Positions 1 through 6,788 of a stretch of 12,081 nt of DNA are shown here, one piece after another (the stretch's first letter is position 1; each line of letters opens with the position of its first letter). Source of the stretch: Actinomycetota bacterium (GTDB lineage Bacteria; Actinomycetota; UBA4738); the NCBI GenBank assembly GCA_005888465.1, contig VAYJ01000097.1, positions 1 through 12,081 of the forward strand, in the 5' to 3' direction. The translations under genes and the position numbers were made by a program. Below the pieces are notes generated by a model. It was not told the origin of the DNA. It saw only the letters and a program-made list of their open reading frames with translations, and ran no database searches.

Positions 1-1108
1 TCGTCTCGTCGGCGAGATCGGCGCGGGCCTCCTCGATCGAACCTAGGGCGAGCCCGGCTTGCGACGCCGTCCACATCGACGCGGGATTCGCGAGGTCGGC
101 GGGCCGGTCCAGGTTGATCAACAGATCGCCCGACCCTCCCGAGGCGAGCACCGCCAGGTCTCGGCAGTAGGCGGCGAGCGCCAGGAGCGACCCGTCCAGG
201 AACTCGCGCTGGGCCCGCCGAAGTCGACGCTCGTGCTGTTCCTCCATCCGTCGGACGACCCCGCGAAACACGTCCTCCGTGCGACCGCGCCCGTCCTGGA
301 AGGGCTCCAGCTCGGTCGCGAGCTCCGCGCCGAGGGTCGCGCGGAACTCCTTCGCCGCGGTCGTCACGCGTTCGGCTGCCGCGAGCGCCCCGGCCGGCCC
401 GGTCGTCGCCTCGGCCATCGCCTCGAGCGCCACGCTTCGAAACGCCCACGGGCTCTCCGAGCGCGCCATGCGCCGTGCGCGTCCCAGGTTCCCGCCCGAC
501 AACCGGCACACGAGGAGCGCGCGACCGGGCTCGATGCCCTCGCGGACGAGCGCCTCGACGACGAACGCCTCGGAGAGCGGCGGGAACGAGATCTCCTGGC
601 ACCTGCTTCGGACGGTGTCCGGGATCTCGTCGGGCCTGGCGGAGGTGAGCAGGAAGTAGGTCTGGGCGGGCGGCTCCTCGAGGACCTTGAGGAGCACGTC
701 GGCGGCCTCGACCCGCAGGCGATCGGCCTGGAGCACCACCATCACCTTCGCGCCGGGCTCGACCGGGGTGAGGTAGGCGCGCGAGGCGAACCACCGCGCG
801 GTGTTCGGATCCGAAGCGTCGCGACCGACCAGGATGTCGGGGCCGCTCGGCTCGAGCACGAGCATGTTGGGGTGGCGCTCCCCGAGGGCGAGGCGGCAGG
901 CCCGGCACTCGCCGCATCCGCCGTTCGGACATAGGAGCGCCGCAGCGAACGCGCGCATCGCCAGTCGCTTGCCGGACCCCTCGGGTCCCGAGAAGAGGTA
1001 CGCGTGGTGGGGCTGGCGGAGCGCGCGGGCAAGGAACGCCGTGGCCGACGCCTGCCCGGGCACGTCCCGGATGACGGGAGGAAGCTCGAGCTCCGACGCG
1101 TCGATCAC
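1..1108 (-). CDS. holB: DNA polymerase III subunit delta' (HolB), C-terminus cut by window edge
   Basis: Clamp-loader subunit that helps load the beta clamp onto primed DNA. About 369 codons are visible and the frame is open to the left edge. Seen: Walker A GPEGSGK (residues 41-47), a four-cysteine zinc module C60, C65, C68, C71, the delta' hallmark LLKVLEEPP (139-147), and the SRC motif (168-170) that carries the arginine finger in clamp loaders. The start is GTG at 1108-1106, overlapping the TGA of the upstream thymidylate kinase gene as GTGA, so translation is probably coupled. The zinc module and LEEPP distinguish it from DnaX-type gamma/tau by length and context: there is no long linker, and it follows tmk. 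The far C-terminal helical domain needed for oligomerisation is only partly visible. Confidence 0.93.
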   Translation of the reverse strand, partial: MIDASELELPPVIRDVPGQASATAFLARALRQPHHAYLFSGPEGSGKRLAMRAFAAALLCPNGGCGECRACRLALGERHPNMLVLEPSGPDILVGRDASDPNTARWFASRAYLTPVEPGAKVMVVLQADRLRVEAADVLLKVLEEPPAQTYFLLTSARPDEIPDTVRSRCQEISFPPLSEAFVVEALVREGIEPGRALLVCRLSGGNLGRARRMARSESPWAFRSVALEAMAEATTGPAGALAAAERVTTAAKEFRATLGAELATELEPFQDGRGRTEDVFRGVVRRMEEQHERRLRRAQREFLDGSLLALAAYCRDLAVLASGGSGDLLINLDRPADLANPASMWTASQAGLALGSIEEARADLADET

Positions 1109-3144
1109 GGCGGCGGGCGCTCCGACTGCAGGACGCGATCGATCGCCTCGCGCACGCGCGCCTGGACCTCCTCGGGCGTGCCCATCGCGTCGATGACCGC
1201 GAATCGGTCGGGGTGCTCGTCCGCGATCTTCAGGTACGCGTCGGCCACGCGAGCGTGGAACTCCAGGTCCTCGCTCTCGATGCGGTCGGGGGAGTCGTGC
1301 GCCTTCGCGCGGGCGAGGCCTATCTCGGGGTCGAGGTGCAGCAGCACGACCAGGTCGGGGAACAGGCCCTGCGTCGCCCACGCGTTCAGGGTCAGGACGT
1401 CCTGCTCACCGAGCCCGCGAGCGACACCTTGGTATGCGATCGAGGAGTCGATGAACCGGTCGCATAGGACGACCTTCCCGTCCTGGAGGGCGGGACGAAT
1501 GACGGTCATCACGTGCTGCGCGCGCGTGGCGGCGAACAGGAGCGCCTCGGTCCGCGGATCGAGCGTCCCCGTCATGGGCGACAGGAGCGTCTCCCGCAGC
1601 CGGTCGCCGAGATCGGTTCCCCCCGGCTCGCGGGTGACGACGACCTGACGTCCGAGCGACTCCACGTAGGCGCGAGCTCGTTCGATCTGCGTGCCCTTCC
1701 CCGCGCCCTCGACGCCCTCGAAGGCGATGAAGACACCGGACAGCTCCTTGCGGGGACCCCGGAGCGAGAGCCCGAGCGGCCGCGGCCGGGCGAGCCGGCT
1801 CCGCTTCAAGCCCCGCCCCGCGGCGGCCGCGGCGAACACCACCACCAGTCCGCCGATGTAGAGGGCCATCCGCGTCCCCGACAGGTCCAGCACGTGCGAG
1901 CCGATCGTGAGCGTGTGGTCCGGCCCGAGGGCGGCCGAGAGCGCTGGGAAGGCGACGAGCGACACGAACAGCGCCAGGCGGGCCCAAACGTTCAGGGTGG
2001 CGAACGTCCGTCCGCGGAACTCGTCGCTCACGTTTTCCTGCAGCATGGTGTACCCGGTCACCCAGGTCAGCCCGACCGCAACCCCCATGGGCACCGTGAA
2101 GAGGCTCGCGAGGCCGATCGTCGGCATGGACGCGATGAGGAACAGGCACGCGGCCGCGCCGAGCATCGAGAGGAAGAACACGCGGTCCTTCTCGAGCATA
2201 CGCGAGAGGTAGTTCGTCGCGGCGATGCCAGCGGCCATCCCGACGCCGAACGCCGTGATCAGGAACCCGAAGCCGGTCGGGCCGGCGTGGAGCGAGAACC
2301 GCGTGAAGACCGGACCGAGTGAGATCACCGAGCCGACGCCGGCGAAGGCGATGACCACACCCAGCGTCATCGCGCGGACCGTCGGGTGATCGCGAAGGAA
2401 GCGATATCCCTGGCGGATCTCGTCGAACGCCGATCGGAAGTTCAGACGGGGCGTCTGCTTCGCCCGGACCTTCGCGGTGAGGTTCTGTCGTAGGTCCAGG
2501 CCCCACACCATGCGCGCGGAGAAGAAGAACGTGATGCCGTCGAGCCAGAGCGCCAGGAACTCGGGGCGCGCGTGGAACACATGGATGTGCGAGCCGAGGG
2601 CGTCGCCGAAGCCCGTGAGCAGCGTGAAGATGCTCGCGCCGAGCGGCAGCGTCCCGTAGGTCGTGATGATCGAGACCGAGTTCGCGTTGGCGAGCTGCCG
2701 CCGCGGGACGAGGTTCGGAACGCTCGCGTCCTTCGCCGGGGTCCACAGGAGCGACAGACACTCGATGAAGAACGAGACCAGGAAGATGTAGCCGAGGCCC
2801 GGCAGGAACGGCATCGCGCCGTAGAGCAGGCCGCGCGAGATGTCGGCCCCGATCATGAGCTTGCGCCGGTCGAATCGGTCGGCGAACACGCCGGCGAAGG
2901 GACCGAACAGGACCGAGGGGAGGAGGCGGGCCATCATCACACCGGCGACGGCGAGGCCGCCCAGCCGCTTCCCGCCGATGTTCGCCACGAGCGCCGCGAC
3001 CGCCACGAAGCCGACCCAGTCCCCGAGCGACGACACCAACATCGCGCGCCAGAGGCGCGAGAACGAGGCGTCGACCAGGAGGTCCTTCAGGCTCGCGGGA
3101 CGGGTACCGCGCAGCCGGGCGATCTCTTCGGCCGTGGAGGCCAT
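1105..3144 (-). CDS. tmk: MFS-type permease fused to thymidylate kinase
   Basis: A 679-residue two-part protein. Residues about 1-445 form a membrane domain with some 11-12 hydrophobic segments and an MFS motif-A-like loop, GVFADRFDRRK (85-95). Residues about 470-679 are a full thymidylate kinase (dTMP to dTDP, using ATP), with P-loop GVEGAGKG (477-484), the REPGGT substrate loop (505-510), DRFxxSSxAYQG (562-573) and a short LID region around SPDRIE (618-623). A basic linker (GRGLKRSRLARPR) joins the halves. Free Tmk is about 210 residues, so the kinase part alone is normal length. I recall MFS-Tmk fusions beside topA in Streptomyces, which supports an actinobacterial origin. The ATG start lies 18 bp after the topA stop and has only a weak ribosome-binding site; the stop overlaps the holB start. 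The transported substrate is unknown, and the permease half may have lost transport function. Confidence 0.92.
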   Translation of the reverse strand: MASTAEEIARLRGTRPASLKDLLVDASFSRLWRAMLVSSLGDWVGFVAVAALVANIGGKRLGGLAVAGVMMARLLPSVLFGPFAGVFADRFDRRKLMIGADISRGLLYGAMPFLPGLGYIFLVSFFIECLSLLWTPAKDASVPNLVPRRQLANANSVSIITTYGTLPLGASIFTLLTGFGDALGSHIHVFHARPEFLALWLDGITFFFSARMVWGLDLRQNLTAKVRAKQTPRLNFRSAFDEIRQGYRFLRDHPTVRAMTLGVVIAFAGVGSVISLGPVFTRFSLHAGPTGFGFLITAFGVGMAAGIAATNYLSRMLEKDRVFFLSMLGAAACLFLIASMPTIGLASLFTVPMGVAVGLTWVTGYTMLQENVSDEFRGRTFATLNVWARLALFVSLVAFPALSAALGPDHTLTIGSHVLDLSGTRMALYIGGLVVVFAAAAAGRGLKRSRLARPRPLGLSLRGPRKELSGVFIAFEGVEGAGKGTQIERARAYVESLGRQVVVTREPGGTDLGDRLRETLLSPMTGTLDPRTEALLFAATRAQHVMTVIRPALQDGKVVLCDRFIDSSIAYQGVARGLGEQDVLTLNAWATQGLFPDLVVLLHLDPEIGLARAKAHDSPDRIESEDLEFHARVADAYLKIADEHPDRFAVIDAMGTPEEVQARVREAIDRVLQSERPPP

Positions 3145-3162
3145 GCCGCTATTGTGCCCGGC

Positions 3163-5511
3163 TCACGCGCTCTTCTTCTTCGCCCGAGGCTTGGGGATGA
3201 GGGCCTTCGCCGCCTCTTCGGGGAGCTCCATGCCCTCGGCGTCCCACGCCCGAGCGCACGCGAGGCAGCGGCGGGCGCCGCCTCGGGCCGCGACCACGAG
3301 GCCGCCGCAGTTCGGGCACGGCTCGGTCGACGGCCGCTGGTTCACCGAGAAGGTGCAGTCGGGATACCGGCTGCACGAATAGAAGGAACCGTAGCGGCCG
3401 CGCCGCTCGACCAGCTCGCCCTGCTTGCACTCGGGGCACGGGATCCCCATCGTCTTCGGCGGTTCCTTTTTGATGTACTTGCAGTCCGGGTAGCCGGAGC
3501 ACCCGACGAACGGGCCAAACCGCCCGTTCTTGCGCACGAGCGGGCGGCCGCACTCGGGACAGGCTTCACCGGTCGGCTCGGGCTCGGGCGGGCCCTCGCC
3601 CTCGAGCGGCCGGGTGTACTTGCATTCGGGGTAGTTCGGACATCCAACGAAGCGCCCGTACCTGCCCAGCTTCACGACGAGGTAGTCAGGTGTCCGGCCC
3701 TCCTGCTGACAGAGCGGGCAGAGCTCGGGCGGCTCCAGCCGCGTGACTGGAGGTTCCACCTTTCCCTCGGCGCGTTCCACCTGCTCGTGGAACGGCTCGT
3801 AGAACGCGCGGAGGACGCCGACCCATTCGGCCTTGCCCTCGGCGATGTCGTCCAGCTCCTCCTCCATCTTGGCCGTGAAGCTCACGTCCACGACGTCCGG
3901 GAAGAGGTCCACGAGGATGTCGGTGACGACCATCCCGATGTCCTCGGGGAAGAACCGGCGATCCTCGAGCCGCACGTAGCCGCGGTCGATGAGCGTCGCG
4001 ATCGTCGGCGCGTAGGTCGACGGCCGCCCGATCCCGTATTCCTCGAGCGCCTTCACCAGGCTCGCCTCCGTGAAGCGCGGCGGCGGCTGCGTGAAGTGCT
4101 GCTCCGGCAGCAGCTCGAGGAGCCGGAGCGCCTGTTCGGCCTGGAGCGCCGGCAGCGCGGCTTCGGCGTCCTCGTCCCCCGCGTCGTCCCGTCCCTCGAA
4201 GTACACGCGACGGAACCCGTCGAAGGTGAGCGTCTGGCCCGTCGCCCGCAACATGTACTCGACCCGGCCGTCCTTGGGCGCGGCCTGGACGTCCACCGAC
4301 ACCTGGTCGAATCTGGCCTCGGCCATCTGCGAAGCGACCGCCCGCTGCCAGATTAGGCGGTAGAGCTTCGCCTGGTTGGGGTCGAGCACCGATTGCAGCT
4401 CCTCGGGAAGCCGTCGCGCCGATGTCGGACGGATGGCTTCGTGCGCCTCCTGCGCGCCACGCTGCTTCTTCTTGTACCGGCGCGGCTGCGCCAGCGCGTA
4501 CTCCTTCCCGTACTGCGACGTGACGAGCGCCGCGATCTCCTGCAGCGCCTGTTCGGCGATGTTGACCGAGTCGGTCCGCATATAGGTGATGAGGCCGACC
4601 TGGCCCTCGCCCGGGATGTTCACGCCCTCGTACAGGCGCTGCGCGACCTGCATCGTCTTGCGCGCGGAGAACCCGAGCTTGCGCGCGGCCTCCTGCTGCA
4701 GCGTGGACGTGGTGAACGGCGGCGCCGGCGTCCGCTTGACCTCGCGACGGCGGACGTCCAGGACGCGATAGTCGGCGCCGCGCAGCCGATCGACGTGCGC
4801 CTGCGCCTCCTCCTGCGTGGAGAGCACCAGGCCCTTCTTGTCCGGCGACGCGGCAAGCTTCTCCTCGCCCACCTGGATCAGCCGCGCGGTGAAGGCGCGG
4901 TCGTCGCCGTTCGGCGATAGGCGCGCGTCGACGCTCCAGTACTCGAGCGGCGCGAACACCTGGATCTCGCGCTCGCGGTCGACGATCAGCCGGAGCGCCA
5001 CCGATTGCACGCGACCGGCCGAGAGCGTCCAGCGCTTGAGGCCCTTCTGCAGCAGGGGCGACAGCTCGAAGCCGACCAGCCGGTCCAACACCCGCCGCGC
5101 CTGCTGCGCGTTCACCAGGTCGAAGTCGATCCTTCGCGGCTGCCGGAACGCCTCCTGCACCGCGTCGCGCGTGATCTCCGTGAAGGTCACGCGGTTCGCT
5201 GCGCGCGGGTCGGCGCCGATCGACTCCGCCACGTGCCACGCGATCGCCTCGCCCTCGCGGTCGAAGTCGGTCGCGAGCCAGAGACCCGCAGCCTTCGCGT
5301 ACGCCTTGCGCAGGTGCGCGACGGTGTCTTTCTTCTCGTCGGGCACCACGTACTCGGGGCGGAAGCCGTCGTCGACCTCGACGCCCATGCTCTTCTCCGG
5401 CAGATCGCGGACATGGCCCTTGCTGGCCGTGACCGAATAGTCAGGCCCCAGGTACCGCTCCAAGGTCTTGGCCTTGGTCGGCGATTCCACGATCACGAGT
5501 TGTTTGGCCAT
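3163..5511 (-). CDS. topA: DNA topoisomerase I (type IA) with four C-terminal zinc ribbons
   Basis: Relaxes negatively supercoiled DNA by single-strand passage. The 782-residue form starting at ATG 5511 is preferred because the Toprim strand LVIVESPTKAKT begins at residue 5, as usual for the family. An in-frame GTG at 5559 would add 16 unconserved residues. Seen: acidic E9 and TDFDREGE (81-88) of the Toprim metal site, LSAGRVQS (163-170), the active-site segment GLITYMRTDS with likely nucleophile Y310 and R312, and EEYGIGRPSTYAPTI (490-504). The C-terminal part has four cysteine knuckles: C598/601/624/630, C651/654/671/677, C692/695/713/719 and C732/735/749/752, then a lysine-rich end (KPRAKKKSA). 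Mycobacterial and Streptomyces TopA, as I recall them, lack these zinc sites. It is first gene of the topA-tmk-holB run and is transcribed divergently from the DedA gene. Confidence 0.96.
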   Translation of the reverse strand: MAKQLVIVESPTKAKTLERYLGPDYSVTASKGHVRDLPEKSMGVEVDDGFRPEYVVPDEKKDTVAHLRKAYAKAAGLWLATDFDREGEAIAWHVAESIGADPRAANRVTFTEITRDAVQEAFRQPRRIDFDLVNAQQARRVLDRLVGFELSPLLQKGLKRWTLSAGRVQSVALRLIVDREREIQVFAPLEYWSVDARLSPNGDDRAFTARLIQVGEEKLAASPDKKGLVLSTQEEAQAHVDRLRGADYRVLDVRRREVKRTPAPPFTTSTLQQEAARKLGFSARKTMQVAQRLYEGVNIPGEGQVGLITYMRTDSVNIAEQALQEIAALVTSQYGKEYALAQPRRYKKKQRGAQEAHEAIRPTSARRLPEELQSVLDPNQAKLYRLIWQRAVASQMAEARFDQVSVDVQAAPKDGRVEYMLRATGQTLTFDGFRRVYFEGRDDAGDEDAEAALPALQAEQALRLLELLPEQHFTQPPPRFTEASLVKALEEYGIGRPSTYAPTIATLIDRGYVRLEDRRFFPEDIGMVVTDILVDLFPDVVDVSFTAKMEEELDDIAEGKAEWVGVLRAFYEPFHEQVERAEGKVEPPVTRLEPPELCPLCQQEGRTPDYLVVKLGRYGRFVGCPNYPECKYTRPLEGEGPPEPEPTGEACPECGRPLVRKNGRFGPFVGCSGYPDCKYIKKEPPKTMGIPCPECKQGELVERRGRYGSFYSCSRYPDCTFSVNQRPSTEPCPNCGGLVVAARGGARRCLACARAWDAEGMELPEEAAKALIPKPRAKKKSA

Positions 5512-5562
5512 CTTCAGAGTGCTTTCAGAGGGAGGGTCGGGAGGATTCCCGGCGATCACTGT

Positions 5563-5576
5563 ACGTCACGACGTCA
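5563..5576. repeat. Two ACGTCA direct repeats in the topA/DedA divergent spacer
   Basis: ACGTCA occurs at 5563-5568 and again at 5571-5576, with an 8-bp period, and includes the palindrome GACGTC (5570-5575). It lies in the 158-bp spacer (5512-5669) between divergently transcribed topA and the DedA-family gene, about 55-65 bp upstream of the preferred topA ATG. It could be part of a topA promoter or operator: on the minus strand it gives TTGACG, resembling a -35 hexamer, but I see no convincing -10 at the right distance. The rest of the spacer shows no clear promoter. Confidence 0.25.
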
Positions 5577-5669
5577 ATCGAGCCCCCGAACACTTCACCG
5601 AATCAGAATGTTCCCGCGCGCCGCCGGCCCCCCTCCCGTTGATAGTCTCCGTAGGTTTCGGGAGGCCTG

Positions 5670-6263
5670 GTGCAGCACTTCATCACCGATTTCATCCTCA
5701 AGCACGGGTATGAGGCCGTGTTCGTGCTCATGGTGCTCGAGTCCGCCTGCATCCCCATCCCCTCCGAGGTCACGATGCTCTTCGGCGGGGCCCTCGCGAA
5801 CGCCACCTTCGTGGCCACGGTCGCGGGCTCCCACCAGCACCTGAACTTCCTGCTTGTGGGCCTGATGGGGACCCTGGGGAACCTGCTCGGGTCCTGGATC
5901 GCCTACGCGGTGGGACGTATCGGCGGGCGCCCCCTCATCGACCGCTGGGGCCGGTTCATCCTGCTCAAGCCCCACGAGATCGACCGCGCCGAGGCCTGGT
6001 TCGTCGTCAGGACGTTCATCAGCCTGCCGGCCGGCGTCGCCGAGATGCCCCTGGGAACCTTCAGCGTTTACACGCTCGCGGGATGTCTGCCGTGGACCTT
6101 CGCGCTCGCGGGGATCGGCTACGCGGTGGGCAGCCAGTGGGACACAGTCGCGAAGTACTTCAAGCCCGCGACGTACGCAATCGCCGCCCTGATCCTGATC
6201 GCGATCTCCTGGTGGGTCCTGCGGCGCCTCCGCGCGCAGAAGCGCGACTCCGCTCCCCTCTAG
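5670..6263 (+). CDS. DedA-family membrane protein with apparent internal in-frame deletion
   Basis: DedA (SNARE-associated/VTT) proteins are inner-membrane proteins linked to lipid flipping and proton-motive-force homeostasis. The 197 residues show the family signature LESACIPIPSEVTMLFGG (23-40), the GTLGNLLGSWIAYAVGR helix (67-83), RPLIDRWGRF, VRTFISLPAGVAEMPLG (113-129) and a C-terminal hydrophobic helix (about 165-184). The GTG start follows GGGAGG at 5660-5665, 4 bp away. Oddity: AEAWF (107-111) is joined directly to VVRTF. In relatives I remember, about 15 residues sit between them, ending in a GRLLP-like segment whose arginine corresponds to one reported as essential in E. coli YqjA/YghB. 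The frame is preserved. It is a monocistronic-looking gene, divergent from topA and convergent with the HD gene. Family is certain; activity is doubtful. Confidence 0.88.
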   Translation: MQHFITDFILKHGYEAVFVLMVLESACIPIPSEVTMLFGGALANATFVATVAGSHQHLNFLLVGLMGTLGNLLGSWIAYAVGRIGGRPLIDRWGRFILLKPHEIDRAEAWFVVRTFISLPAGVAEMPLGTFSVYTLAGCLPWTFALAGIGYAVGSQWDTVAKYFKPATYAIAALILIAISWWVLRRLRAQKRDSAPL

Positions 6264-6275
6264 AGGAGGGCCCTC
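6256..6275. terminator. Possible short hairpin between convergent DedA and HD genes
   Basis: CCCTC (6256-6260) can pair with GAGGG (6266-6270) across a 5-nt loop containing the DedA stop codon. The same GAGGG can alternatively pair with CCCTC at 6271-6275. Only 33 bp separate the two convergent genes, so any bidirectional terminator should be here. There is no T-tract on either strand, so an intrinsic terminator is weakly supported. Confidence 0.2.
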
Positions 6276-6296
6276 AGGTGGTCGGCATGCTGCTCC

Positions 6297-6773
6297 TTAG
6301 AGCCCGATGTCGGGCGCGACTTCTTGCAGTCCCTCGATGCCGAGGGCGATGAACTCGTCCAGCGACAGGCCGAGGTTCGGCTCCGCCTGGGCGATCTCGT
6401 CGCGGTTGACGCCGGGGGCGAACGCCTTCTCCTTCAGCTTCTTCTTGATCGAGGAGACCTTCATACCTGTTGACTTCTCTGGCCGAACGAGGGCGCCCGC
6501 GACGAGGAGGCCGGCGACCGCGTCGGCGGCGACGATCGCCTTCGACATGCGGTCGGTCTGGAACTCGGGGTGCGCGTGGGCGAGCACGCCGTTGATCACC
6601 GTGGGGTCGACGTTGGATGCGACAAGCCACTCGGCGGCGAGTCGCGCGTGCTGCTCGGGGTCGTCGGCCGTCTGGTCCTGGTCGAGGTCGTGGAACAGAC
6701 CGGTGAGCGCCCAGGTGTGCTCGTCCTCTCCGAAGTGGCGGCCGAGCCGGCGCATGACGCCTTCGACGCTCAC
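6297..6773 (-). CDS. Small HD-domain protein, N-terminus apparently truncated
   Basis: HD-superfamily proteins are usually metal-dependent phosphohydrolases; the substrate of this subfamily is not known to me. Seen: GLFHDLDQD with H28-D29, AHAHPEF (65-71), VAADAVAGLLVAGALVRP (81-98, D84 a likely metal ligand), a lysine-rich KKKLKEKAFAPGVNR (110-124) and a C-terminal GLSLDEFIALGIEGLQ (135-150). The only usable start after the upstream transporter's stop is GTG at 6773, with no clear ribosome-binding site. In the same frame, the codons between that stop and the GTG read PNRHL. Relatives I remember have N-x-x-x-H-x-x-x-VE-x-x-M here, so the first HD-motif histidine and the preceding helix lie outside the predicted protein. 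It is last gene of the kinase-regulator-transporter run, 15 bp after the transporter stop. It may be a shortened or non-functional copy. Confidence 0.75.
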   Translation of the reverse strand: MSVEGVMRRLGRHFGEDEHTWALTGLFHDLDQDQTADDPEQHARLAAEWLVASNVDPTVINGVLAHAHPEFQTDRMSKAIVAADAVAGLLVAGALVRPEKSTGMKVSSIKKKLKEKAFAPGVNRDEIAQAEPNLGLSLDEFIALGIEGLQEVAPDIGL

Positions 6774-6788
6774 GAGGTGTCGGTTGGG

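Noticed and set aside
2572..4356. Long plus-strand open frame (594 codons) opposite topA and the tmk fusion
   Set aside because: It is antisense to well-supported genes, rich in Arg/Glu/Ala/His as expected for a GC-driven shadow frame, and shows no recognisable motif.
5512..5559. Upstream GTG start for topA adding 16 residues
   Set aside because: The extra residues are proline/serine-rich and unconserved; the family normally begins just before the Toprim strand, which fits ATG 5511.
6297..6773. HD protein as a c-di-AMP phosphodiesterase (PgpH-like) linked to the transporters
   Set aside because: PgpH is a large membrane protein with a different HD subfamily; this small protein has no shared features beyond the HD motif, so the link would be guesswork.
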